From CAYWKU01 sp964459325 (lineage in GTDB: Bacteria; RBG-13-61-14; CAYWKU01): DNA of 30,997 nucleotides. The stretch covers positions 1 to 30,997 of the forward strand of contig CAYWKU010000042.1 in the NCBI GenBank assembly GCA_964459325.1, written 5' to 3'. The notes beneath the pieces were generated by a model that worked only from the letters and a program-made list of their open reading frames with translations, searched no databases and had not been told where the DNA came from. Position numbers and translations under genes: made by a program. Every line of letters starts with the position of its first letter. Within the stretch, counting starts at the first letter, position 1. Below are positions 7,656-15,696 of the stretch, piece by piece.

Positions 7656-8810
7656 ATGGTTGAAAAGGCGTTAATAGGAAGCAAAAAATATTACGCGCTG
7701 TTGATATTTCTGCTGGTCATAATGGGCATCGGCGGCGGTTTTTACGCCCTCCAGTTGCAGGAAGGTCTGGGCATTACCGGAATGTCCCGGGACGTGAGCT
7801 GGGGTTTTTACATAGCCCAGTTTACCTTCCTGGTGGGGGTGGCCGCCTCCGCGGTCATGGTGGTGTTGCCATACTACCTGCATGACTTCAAGACCTTCGG
7901 CAAGGTAACCATCCTGGGCGAGTTCCTGGCGGTGTCGGCGGTGCTTATGTGCATGCTGTTCATCTTCGTGGACATGGGCCAGCCGCACCGGGTGACCAAC
8001 GTAATGCTTCACCCCACGCCCAACTCCATAATGTTCTGGGATATGGTGGTTTTGACGGGTTACCTCCTTTTGAACATAGTCATCGGCTGGACAACTCTTC
8101 ACCGGGAAAAGATGGGCACGCCTCCGCCGAAGTGGGTAAAACCGCTGATTTACATTTCCATACCCTGGGCGGTCAGCATCCACACGGTTACCGCATTCCT
8201 GTACGCCGGTCTTCCCGGAAGGCACCTTTGGCTAACGGCAATCATGGCGGCGCGGTTCCTGGCTTCGGCCTTCGCCGCCGGGCCTGCGTTTCTCTTGCTC
8301 ATGTGCTTTATCGTGAGAAAATTTACAGAGTTCGACCCCGGCAAGCCCGCCTTCCAGGCGCTGGCCAAGATAGTGGCATATGCCATGATAACCAACCTGT
8401 TTTTCCTGGGGCTGGAGTTTTTCACGGCGTTTTACAGCGGCATCCCGGGGCACATGCACAGCCTCGAGTACCTGTTCTTCGGCCTGCACGGCCACGGGGC
8501 GCTGGTTCCCTTCATGTGGATTTCCATCATCATCGGCTTCCTGGGTTTTCTTCTCCTGCTCATACCGGCCACCCGTCGTAACGAAAGCACGCTCGTGCTC
8601 GCGGCGCTTCTGGTCTTCTTCGGCACCTGGATAGACAAGGGAGTCGGGCTGGTGGTGGGAGGTTTCATCCCCAACCCGTTCGAGTACGTGCGCGAGTATG
8701 TGCCGACTGGGCCGGAAATTGGCATAACCCTGGGTGTTTACGCCACCGGGCTGTTCGTGCTCACTGTACTTTACAAGATAGCCGTTTCCATCAAGAAGGA
8801 AGTGGCCTGA
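7656..8810 (+). CDS. dsrP: DsrP, NrfD-family quinone-interacting membrane subunit
   Basis: DsrP is an NrfD/PsrC-type integral membrane protein that exchanges electrons between menaquinol and DsrO. Its 384 residues are mostly hydrophobic, with about ten predicted membrane helices, the first at about 14-33 (YALLIFLLVIMGIGGGFYAL). Family features are visible in SWGFYIAQFTFLVG and in the C-terminal WIDKGVGLVVGGFIPNPFEY. It is seven bases past dsrO with GAGG ahead of the ATG and is the last gene of the operon. Whether it also binds heme, as reported for some DsrP proteins, cannot be told from the sequence alone. Confidence 0.93.
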   Translation: MVEKALIGSKKYYALLIFLLVIMGIGGGFYALQLQEGLGITGMSRDVSWGFYIAQFTFLVGVAASAVMVVLPYYLHDFKTFGKVTILGEFLAVSAVLMCMLFIFVDMGQPHRVTNVMLHPTPNSIMFWDMVVLTGYLLLNIVIGWTTLHREKMGTPPPKWVKPLIYISIPWAVSIHTVTAFLYAGLPGRHLWLTAIMAARFLASAFAAGPAFLLLMCFIVRKFTEFDPGKPAFQALAKIVAYAMITNLFFLGLEFFTAFYSGIPGHMHSLEYLFFGLHGHGALVPFMWISIIIGFLGFLLLLIPATRRNESTLVLAALLVFFGTWIDKGVGLVVGGFIPNPFEYVREYVPTGPEIGITLGVYATGLFVLTVLYKIAVSIKKEVA

Positions 8811-8856
8811 GACAGCTCTGCGAATTCAATGCACTGAGTTACAAATGATTATTCAG

Positions 8857-9012
8857 CCAATTCCGCTTCCCTGAGGAGGAGTCCTGCAAGGATGACGTCC
8901 CTTTCAGGGCGTCAGGCTCGAAGCGAAGTCCTGAGCTTGCCGAAGGGGGCGGAATTGGTCGTCCTTCGAGACGTTACGCCGTTGGTGTAACTCCTCAGGA
9001 AAGCGGCCAATT
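8857..9012. repeat. Structured intergenic repeat after the dsr operon
   Basis: The gap between convergent dsrP and the minus-strand gene ending at 9062 holds nested inverted repeats. The block CCAATTCCGC at 8857-8866 pairs with GCGGAATTGG at 8949-8958. The wider left arm, ending GAGGAGGAGT at 8882, also pairs imperfectly with 8990-9006 (starting ACTCCTCAGG). A small inner hairpin lies at 8894-8913 (GACG, CCCT, AGGG, CGTC). The layout resembles a dispersed bacterial intergenic repeat or a structured transcript end. No coding sequence is visible here. Confidence 0.55.
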
Positions 9013-9061
9013 CCTGAGGTACCCCACAGTTAAATGCATAGAGCCATTTATGGAGGGAAAG

Positions 9062-9775
9062 CTACATTCCGGCCATCTTCCTGAATACTTCTTCCGCCCT
9101 CTTTTTGTTCACAATTCCGCAAACGCACGGCCTCGCCGCCTCCGCCGCCGCCTCGCGCGGCGTTATGGCCCTTCGCCGAACCATATCCTCCAGGTGCTTC
9201 ACCCGGTTGGCCGATATCAGCCCGTGGCCGCACATGGTAACCAGTTCCAGGTGGCCGGGCGGCGGCAGGCGCTCGGTTTTGCCGAAAGTGCCGAGGGTGT
9301 GGAGGTAAGTGTGCTCGGTGGTTTCAGTTTTCCGGCAGCACTGATGCACGTCCCCGAACAAGCCCGAAAGAACCACGGATATCGGGTATCCTTTCCGCTC
9401 GTTACGCTGTAACCATTCCTCCTTGATGTCGTTTAAGAGTTCCATGACTTTTTCCGGCTCCGTATAAATGGCCGTGATGACACTGGACTGAGAGGCCACT
9501 TCCCTGAAAAGCAGCCGCCGGGTGGTTTCGGGTCGAATCCTGTGCATCCATCTTACCAGCGTCTGCAACGAGCCGAGCCTCTGAATATCCAGTACCGGGA
9601 AGTTGTGCGACATCCACAGGTGAGGCTCATGCTCCAGCATCTTGATAGCCAGCTCGCTCATGGCCCTTTGAACTCCCGCTTCCTCCTTGTGCCCCCGCGG
9701 AACCATCGCCAGCACGATAATCTCCTCGCCGGAATGAGCCGGCTCCAGTCCGCGCCTTTGAGATGTGTGGGTCAT
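9062..9775 (-). CDS. Unrecognised cysteine-containing protein paired with a ferredoxin
   Basis: I do not recognise a named family for this 237-residue protein. It is soluble, with no signal peptide. The C-terminal third carries most of the recognisable motifs: a CC pair at 146-147, MCGHGLISAN (Cys182) and PCVCGIVNKKRAEE (Cys217, Cys219). Five cysteines with nearby histidines suggest a metal or iron-sulfur site. The start ATG overlaps the stop of the upstream ferredoxin gene (ATGA), so the two are translationally coupled. The middle has features of an alpha/beta protein (SQSSVITAIYTEPEKVMELL). It could be a cytoplasmic redox or cofactor-handling partner; that is inference from context only. 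Confidence 0.75.
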   Translation of the reverse strand: MTHTSQRRGLEPAHSGEEIIVLAMVPRGHKEEAGVQRAMSELAIKMLEHEPHLWMSHNFPVLDIQRLGSLQTLVRWMHRIRPETTRRLLFREVASQSSVITAIYTEPEKVMELLNDIKEEWLQRNERKGYPISVVLSGLFGDVHQCCRKTETTEHTYLHTLGTFGKTERLPPPGHLELVTMCGHGLISANRVKHLEDMVRRRAITPREAAAEAARPCVCGIVNKKRAEEVFRKMAGM

Positions 9776-10599
9776 GAGCCGGACTCCTTGCCGCTTATCC
9801 CTTCGGCGAGTCCGAGGTTTACTTTGCCGTTGGGAAAACCTTCCACGCCGCTGCCCAAGACTTGCCCGAAAGGTGAGTCGCCGTCGGCTTCCGCTTTCAA
9901 CGCCACGCTCACGCTGAAGACGGAGCTTACTTCCCCCTCCAGTTCGGCAATCATTTCTCTCAACCGCCCCGAATCGCTTCTCGGTATCAAAAACTCTATC
10001 AGCACGGATATCGCTTTTTCGCCGAGCACCCCTGATTTCAATGCGCCGGTGCTTTTATCCGCCACCAGTCCGGATACCGGATTATCAGGTACAACGGCGT
10101 ATCCATACGCTGCGAATTTTTTTACCACCTTCTCCGCATCGTAAAACCTGGCCCCGAGCGCGGGTCGCCCCAGCTCCACGAACACACCCATGTGCTCGTT
10201 ATCATACCGGCCGGTGAAATCGTTGGTTTTTATGCCCTCCGTCCCCCTTCCGGGCACGCCGGTGGCCTCGTGCTCGGCCAGCGGATTGCTGAAGACCTCC
10301 CTCAGGGTGCGCGGCCATTCCAGGTTGCCCGGAATTATGGCATCCGCCGGGCATACTCCCGAGCGCAAACACACGCCGCACTCGGCGCATTCATCGGGGT
10401 CAATACTCGACTTTTCATCCAGGCTGATAGCCCCCATCGGGCACAGCGGCACGCACCTGCCGCATCCTATGCAGCGGTACCGGTCAATACGCCGGTAAGG
10501 CAACCTTGCGGGTTGCCCCGAGGAAACTCTCGCGGGCAGCGCCGCAACCGCCACGCCTGCGGCGGAGCTTATTATGAAGTCCCTGCGCTTTACGCCCAT
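9772..10599 (-). CDS. Tat-exported 2x[4Fe-4S] ferredoxin with a C-terminal domain of unknown function
   Basis: The 275-residue protein begins MGVKRRDFIISSAAG, a clear twin-arginine signal, so it is expected in the periplasm. A ferredoxin module follows: Cys43, 46, 49, 53, then Cys71, 74, 77 and 83, the last spacing being longer than usual (CAECGVCLRSGVCP). About 185 residues remain, with no motif I recognise; they include a stretch (PALGARFYDAEKVVKKFAAYGY) and an acidic, alpha/beta-looking C-terminus. It starts 13 bases after the stop of the CocE-type hydrolase gene and overlaps the next gene, so all three are likely one operon. The electron partner is unknown. Confidence 0.85.
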   Translation of the reverse strand: MGVKRRDFIISSAAGVAVAALPARVSSGQPARLPYRRIDRYRCIGCGRCVPLCPMGAISLDEKSSIDPDECAECGVCLRSGVCPADAIIPGNLEWPRTLREVFSNPLAEHEATGVPGRGTEGIKTNDFTGRYDNEHMGVFVELGRPALGARFYDAEKVVKKFAAYGYAVVPDNPVSGLVADKSTGALKSGVLGEKAISVLIEFLIPRSDSGRLREMIAELEGEVSSVFSVSVALKAEADGDSPFGQVLGSGVEGFPNGKVNLGLAEGISGKESGS

Positions 10600-10612
10600 T
10601 TATCCATCGTCC

Positions 10613-12544
10613 TCAAGGTATTACCGGTAACACTACATGAGACGGATGCTCGGAGTCATGATAGATTTTCTGATGAGCTACCACCGGCTCGCCGGATTTG
10701 CCCCCGAGGTTGGCGTTGCGGTCGTAGCGGGGGAAGTTGGAAGAGCTTACTTCCACCCGGATGCGGTGGCCTTCGAGGAAGACGTTGGAAGTGGCCCACA
10801 AACTGATTTCGTACCGATATATTTTACCCGGCTCGATGAGGCTCGGGTTATCCAGCCCGTTGCGGAACCGCGCCCTCTGGATGCCGTCGTTGATGAGCAT
10901 GGCGTCCCCGTCGGGTTGAACGTCGGTAAGCTTTACAACATAGTCGGTGTCCACCGCCGAGCTGGAGGCGTATATTACCGCCTTCAGTGGGCCGGTGACC
11001 TCGGTGTCCTCCTCCAAAGGTTCCGAGGTGTACACGAGCACGTCCTCCCTTCGCTGTACTTCGTTCTGCAACATTGCGCCGGAAGGCTGCAACAGCTTGG
11101 CCCCGCCCCTGGTCGGAACCGGATAATGGGGGTCGTAATCGTACTCATCGGGCTGCTCATTCCCGGGGGCTTTCGTGGACAGGGAGCCGTCGCCTTCGAG
11201 CGAGTTCGCGTCGCCGCCGGAGTGCAGGTAGTACTTCGTCCACTCGGTTCTCCCAAGCGGCCATTCCCGCTCGTCGCGCCAGTAGTTCTTACCCATCACG
11301 TAAATGCGCAGCGGCGCCCTCTGCGGGTATCCGTTTTCGACGCCCTTGAGCCAGTAGTCCCACCAGTCGAAGTAAAACAGCGATTTGTACACTTCGAAGC
11401 TTCTCGCGGCGTTGTCCCCGTGCCGGGGCACGTCCCTGCCGCCGGGCATGACGTGGGCCCACGGGCCGACGATGAGCCTCGAGTATTTCCGGGCGTCTCC
11501 TGACGCATACTTTTTTATATTAACTAAATCCTCCATAGTTGCGGGGTTGTGCACGTCGTACCATCCGCTTACCAGGAGGGCGGGTGGTTTCATGTTTCGA
11601 TGGCGTTCCAGCCTGTCGGTGTAACCCATGGTGGCTTCGGCGAAACCGGGGTTAATGAGCAGGTCGCGCATTTTCATCATCGTTTCTTCTGAATACCCCG
11701 GCCCGTTCCACCTAACGCGCTCGCCCAACCTGTCCCCCAGAAGCTCGAGCATTCCATCGAGCGATTTTCCGGCGATTTCCTTCGGCTCTACCATCCACGG
11801 CCTTTCCAGGGGCTGGTTGTAGTATCCGGTCTTCATGATTTTTTCGTCGAGTTGTTCTTTCAGCTCTTCTCGTGAGGCTTCCTGCGTTTCTCCGCCCTTA
11901 TGGCCGGTGTTTGCGGCCCAGAATGTGATGGCCTCGTGCATGTACGCTCCGCCGCGATACCTGGCGGCGAAGTCGGTGGAAGTGTACTGGGGATAGATGC
12001 AGTCCATGTCCGGCGAGTCGGAAACCAGCCACTGGGTGCGCCCCAAAAAGCTTGCGCCCCATGAGCCGATTTTGCCGTTGTACCATGATTGCCGTTTAAT
12101 CCAATCTATGAAGTCGTGCCCGTCGGAATGGTCGCTTACCACCGGGATGAAATTATCGCCCTCGCTTTCGCCGGTAGCCCGGACATCCTGAACGGCGAAC
12201 ACGTAGCCGTTGCTTGCGATGATGTATCCCACGGCGGCCATGTTTTTCTTCTCGTAGGGAAGGCGGCAGGTGATGACGGGATATTGCCCCTCGGGCATGG
12301 GCATGTAAACGTCGGTGGCCAGCTTCATGCCGTCGCGCATCGGCACCATGACGTTTTTGGTGAGCTTGACCTCGTGCTCGCCGGTTCTGAGTCCGACGAC
12401 CTTCGCTATGAGTCTGCTAACCCTTTCGGCCCTTTTTCCTTTGAACTTTCCCACCAGCTCGATGGGGTCGACCTGGCCGCAGGAGACCGTTATCAAGAGC
12501 AATGCCAATCCCGCCGACAAAGCGGCGGTTTTGATTCTTTCCAT
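10613..12544 (-). CDS. CocE/NonD-family alpha/beta hydrolase, exported
   Basis: The 643-residue protein matches the CocE/NonD (X-Pro dipeptidyl-peptidase S15-like) hydrolases, which cleave esters or acyl amides. The nucleophile Ser165 lies in GSWGASFLG; the acid is likely in SGWYDVHNP and the histidine in GPWAHVMPGG. The C-terminal half, from about residue 450, fits the beta-sandwich domain of this family (GHRIRVEVSSSNFPRYDRN). The N-terminus is a signal peptide ending LLLITVSC; Cys22 could be a lipidation site, though Thr at -3 is not ideal. I chose the ATG at 12544 because GGGGAGGG lies just upstream; a TTG at 12562 is an alternative. Substrate unknown. Confidence 0.88.
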   Translation of the reverse strand: MERIKTAALSAGLALLLITVSCGQVDPIELVGKFKGKRAERVSRLIAKVVGLRTGEHEVKLTKNVMVPMRDGMKLATDVYMPMPEGQYPVITCRLPYEKKNMAAVGYIIASNGYVFAVQDVRATGESEGDNFIPVVSDHSDGHDFIDWIKRQSWYNGKIGSWGASFLGRTQWLVSDSPDMDCIYPQYTSTDFAARYRGGAYMHEAITFWAANTGHKGGETQEASREELKEQLDEKIMKTGYYNQPLERPWMVEPKEIAGKSLDGMLELLGDRLGERVRWNGPGYSEETMMKMRDLLINPGFAEATMGYTDRLERHRNMKPPALLVSGWYDVHNPATMEDLVNIKKYASGDARKYSRLIVGPWAHVMPGGRDVPRHGDNAARSFEVYKSLFYFDWWDYWLKGVENGYPQRAPLRIYVMGKNYWRDEREWPLGRTEWTKYYLHSGGDANSLEGDGSLSTKAPGNEQPDEYDYDPHYPVPTRGGAKLLQPSGAMLQNEVQRREDVLVYTSEPLEEDTEVTGPLKAVIYASSSAVDTDYVVKLTDVQPDGDAMLINDGIQRARFRNGLDNPSLIEPGKIYRYEISLWATSNVFLEGHRIRVEVSSSNFPRYDRNANLGGKSGEPVVAHQKIYHDSEHPSHVVLPVIP

Positions 12545-12636
12545 CGTTTCCCTCCCCTTCAATTATCTTATATATTAGAAATTTAGCACATCCGACTCGT
12601 CGGAAAAATTATCCTCCAGCCAATTGTTTGATTGTT

Positions 12637-13230
12637 TCAATCTTGCGACTCTTCCCACTCGAACGCCAGCTCCAGAAACTGCTTGAGTATTCTTGCGGTG
12701 GCGCCCCAGACGGTGTGCCCACCGCACTGGAAAAAGTAAATGGCATATATATTATCGCCCATCTTCCACCTGTCCTCACGAGTGCAGTTTCCCGGGTCGG
12801 TGAGTTCTTTCAGGGACAGCTCGACGACCTCGGCGATTTCGTGGTCGCACACGTTAAACTCGTAAGGGTAAGGTATCACTCCGACGAAAGGCGCCACCCG
12901 GAAGCCGGTGATGGTGAAGATGTCATCGAGCCTGCCCAGCACCTCCACGTCATCGGGGCTGAGGCCGACTTCCTCTTCGGCTTCCCTCAAGGCCGCGTCG
13001 AGTGAATTTTCGCCGCCTTCACGGCCACCGCCCGGGAAGGACATTTCGTTTTGATGGGTGGATACTTCGCCCGTCCGGAGGGTAAACAATAGATGCCATT
13101 CGCCGTTTTTCATGAATAGCGGAACCAGCACAGCAGCCGGCTTGAGATTGTCATAGTTAATGCGAACCGGCTCCTTCGAATTAAGCCTTTCCTTTATTTC
13201 TTCTTTTGAGAGCGACAGAGCGGTCATCAT
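12637..13230 (-). CDS. Nudix hydrolase, CoA-pyrophosphatase (NudL)-like
   Basis: The 197-residue protein has a complete Nudix box at residues 68-90: Gly68, Glu74, then REAEEEVGL at 82-90 with the metal-binding glutamates. The length and the preceding LRTGEVSTHQNEMSFPGGG match the CoA/acyl-CoA pyrophosphatase subgroup, which trims oxidised or surplus CoA. The protein is cytoplasmic. It lies 92 bases upstream of the CocE-type gene on the same strand and may share its transcript or be separate. CoA as substrate is inferred from family resemblance. Confidence 0.88.
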   Translation of the reverse strand: MMTALSLSKEEIKERLNSKEPVRINYDNLKPAAVLVPLFMKNGEWHLLFTLRTGEVSTHQNEMSFPGGGREGGENSLDAALREAEEEVGLSPDDVEVLGRLDDIFTITGFRVAPFVGVIPYPYEFNVCDHEIAEVVELSLKELTDPGNCTREDRWKMGDNIYAIYFFQCGGHTVWGATARILKQFLELAFEWEESQD

Positions 13231-13370
13231 TTAAACTGCTCCGGTTCAAGCAATAATAATAAAAGTCTAACTCCTATCGGAGGATTTTACATCACCCTGA
13301 GGGAACTGCGGGGCGAACGTGAAAGCTACTGCTGCATTTGGGCGAAAAAAAACAAACCCAAGCGCTTGCC

Positions 13371-13399
13371 TTGTCACTTGTCGCGCTTTGTTATATGCT
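13371..13399 (+). promoter_or_regulatory. Predicted sigma-70 promoter for the TauE/SafE gene
   Basis: TTGTCA at 13371-13376 and TATGCT at 13394-13399 are 17 bp apart. They lie about 44 bases before the start at 13443, on the strand of the transporter gene. Confidence 0.45.
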
Positions 13400-13442
13400 G
13401 CATTATCAATCCTTTTTCTGTGCGGAAACCGGTTTTAAGTAA

Positions 13443-14168
13443 ATGAAAATCGTCGTCTTTTTCGTAATAATCCTCGTCGGTCACGTAGTGGGCATCACCA
13501 CCGGTTTCGGCTCCAACGTCATAGCCCTGGCGCTTGGCGCTCACCTGATTCCGGTCAACGAACTGGTGCCGGTGCTGGTGATTACCGGCTGGTGCCAGAG
13601 TATATGGCTGGTATACCAGGGCCGGGGAAACATACGGTGGGGCATTCTGCTCAAGCGAATTTTTCCGGCATGCGCTGTCGGCATTCCCGCGGGTCTGTTT
13701 CTATTTTACGGCCTCGGAGGCCGGGAGCTGAAGTTAATCCTCGGCGTTTTCATCGTCGTGGTATCCTCACTTGAACTGTGGCGCATCTACAGAAGGGGTG
13801 GATTTCCGAAGCCCATAAACGAATGGGCCGGAGCCGTGGTGCTGGTGCTGGGCGGCCTGATACACGGCATTTTCGCCTCCGGCGGGCCGCTGATAGTTTA
13901 CTACGCCAGCCGCAAGATAACGGACAAATCAAACTTTCGGGCCACGCTGGGGATGATATGGTTCGCGTTGAACTCGGCTCTATTGGTGTCTCACTCGATA
14001 TCCGGCGGCATAGACAAATCAACGCTGATGCTTTTCGCAGCGGTGATTCCGGCACTGGCGGGAGGAATAATCATCGGAGAGATTCTGCACCGCAAGGTCA
14101 AAGAGTTGACATTTCGTGCGGTCGTTCAGGTTGTTCTCCTCGTAAGCGGGGTTTTTATGATGTTGTAA
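13443..14168 (+). CDS. TauE/SafE (TSUP) family membrane exporter
   Basis: The 241-residue protein has seven to eight hydrophobic helices arranged as two related halves, the usual form of the sulfite exporter TauE/SafE family. Family marks are the N-terminal GITTGFGSNVIALALGAHL and the second-half GLIHGIFASGGPLIVYYAS. Members move sulfite, sulfoacetate or other organosulfur anions, and some have no known substrate. Presence in a genome with a dsr system makes a sulfur oxyanion plausible, but this gene is about 5 kb away and not in that operon. The ribosome binding site is poor. Confidence 0.87.
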   Translation: MKIVVFFVIILVGHVVGITTGFGSNVIALALGAHLIPVNELVPVLVITGWCQSIWLVYQGRGNIRWGILLKRIFPACAVGIPAGLFLFYGLGGRELKLILGVFIVVVSSLELWRIYRRGGFPKPINEWAGAVVLVLGGLIHGIFASGGPLIVYYASRKITDKSNFRATLGMIWFALNSALLVSHSISGGIDKSTLMLFAAVIPALAGGIIIGEILHRKVKELTFRAVVQVVLLVSGVFMML

Positions 14169-14177
14169 GCCGGGCAT

Positions 14178-14197
14178 GACGGACAAGAATGTCCGTC
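14178..14197. terminator. Hairpin between convergent TauE/SafE and trkH genes
   Basis: GACGGACA at 14178-14185 pairs perfectly with TGTCCGTC at 14190-14197 across a four-base AGAA loop. It lies between two genes that converge, where a bidirectional terminator is expected. The T-run after the stem is poor on both strands. Confidence 0.5.
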
Positions 14198-14229
14198 TTC
14201 CGGGGCACGGGGAGTCAGGTAGGTGACCT

Positions 14230-15693
14230 CTACCTTTTCCATGCCCACGGGGTGAGAAGTATCAATACCGAATACAGCTCCAGCCTGCCGATAAGCATCA
14301 GAAACCCCAGCACCCACTTTGCCACCGCCGGCAGGTGGGCGTAATTTTCGGTTGGCCCGACTTTCGCCAGGCCGGGGCCGATGTTTCCGATTGCCGCCGC
14401 CGAAGCGGATAAGGAGGTCACCGGGTCGTAACCGCAGGCGGCCATGGTCAATGTTCCAACCCCGAAGGCGATAAAGAACATTATTCCGAAGGTCAATATA
14501 TTTGAAAAAATGGCGGGATCGAGGGTTTTATCCCCCACCCTGAGCGGGAGCACTGCCCGGGGATAAATCAACCTCTGAAGCTCTCTCGACACCGCTTTGG
14601 CGTATATAAGCCACCGGGCGACTTTCATTCCGCCACCGGTGGAGCCCATGCAACCGCCCACGAACATCAGCGCCACCAGAATAATCCGCATCAGTTGCGG
14701 CCAGGCGTCGAAGTTTGCAGTGGCGTAGCCGGTGGTGGTGCCGATACTGACAACCTGAAATGCACAGCTGCGGATATGTTCTTCCAGTCCGGTGGTCTTC
14801 GGCACCAAAAAGGCAGCCAGGATAACGCAAAAGAGTAGAATTATTGCGTAAAGCCTGAACTCGGGATTTTGCGCGTATGGTCTGAACTTGCCCCTGAACA
14901 ACTGAGCGTGCAGGGAAAAGTTTATGCCCGCTACGAACATGAAAACGATAAAAATCCACTGCGTGAAGGGGCTGGTAAAATAGGCTATGGATTCACTGTG
15001 GGGAGAAAACCCGCCGGTGCTCATGGTGGTGAAAGTGTGGCAAAATGCATCGTAGACAGATACCCCCGATAATATCAATAACAGCACTTCAGCTGCGGAG
15101 ATGGCCAGGTAAAGCCTCCACAGCTCCTTGGCGGTATCCTTTATCCGGGGCGTTTCCGGCTCGAAGGTCACTCCCCCGGGCGTTTCGGCCTTGACCAGCC
15201 GATATCCTCCGACGCCCAGCATCGGCAGCAGCGCCACCCCCAGCACCACGATACCCATCCCGCCCAGCCATTGGGTCATGCAGCGCCAGAATTGCAGGCC
15301 GTGCGGGATGACTTCCACCTCGGGGAATATGGTGGCCCCGGTGGTGGTGAAGCCGCTCATGGTCTCGAAGAAAGCGTCGGTGACGCTGCCGGTGACGCCG
15401 CATATCAGGAATGGGAGCATTCCCACCGCGACCGCCGTCAACCAACCGAAGGTCACGATGGCGAAACCTTCCCGACGTCCCAGCCGTTCGGTTTCGTCTA
15501 CGGCGAAAAGCCGGCGTAGCAGGTAACCCACCCCGATGGCCGGAATCGATGTGGCCCCCAGGGAGATAATCTCCCGGAGCTCGTAAGGGGAGCCGGAGTC
15601 GTATATGACGGCTACCAGTAACGGAGCCAGCAGAAACAGGCCGAGAAATATGAGGAAGTATCCCAGAACAAAAAGGATAACTCTCGTATTCAT
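14230..15693 (-). CDS. trkH: TrkH, potassium uptake channel subunit
   Basis: The 487-residue integral membrane protein has the four pore loops of the Trk/Ktr/HKT superfamily: TTTGAT near 116-121, STGGFS near 225-230, TTTGYA near 319-324 and IGNIGPG near 435-441. The central glycines form the potassium selectivity filter. Length is normal for TrkH. The start lies three bases after the trkA stop, so the pair forms one operon with the cytoplasmic gating subunit encoded first. Confidence 0.95.
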   Translation of the reverse strand: MNTRVILFVLGYFLIFLGLFLLAPLLVAVIYDSGSPYELREIISLGATSIPAIGVGYLLRRLFAVDETERLGRREGFAIVTFGWLTAVAVGMLPFLICGVTGSVTDAFFETMSGFTTTGATIFPEVEVIPHGLQFWRCMTQWLGGMGIVVLGVALLPMLGVGGYRLVKAETPGGVTFEPETPRIKDTAKELWRLYLAISAAEVLLLILSGVSVYDAFCHTFTTMSTGGFSPHSESIAYFTSPFTQWIFIVFMFVAGINFSLHAQLFRGKFRPYAQNPEFRLYAIILLFCVILAAFLVPKTTGLEEHIRSCAFQVVSIGTTTGYATANFDAWPQLMRIILVALMFVGGCMGSTGGGMKVARWLIYAKAVSRELQRLIYPRAVLPLRVGDKTLDPAIFSNILTFGIMFFIAFGVGTLTMAACGYDPVTSLSASAAAIGNIGPGLAKVGPTENYAHLPAVAKWVLGFLMLIGRLELYSVLILLTPWAWKR

Positions 15694-15696
15694 GAG

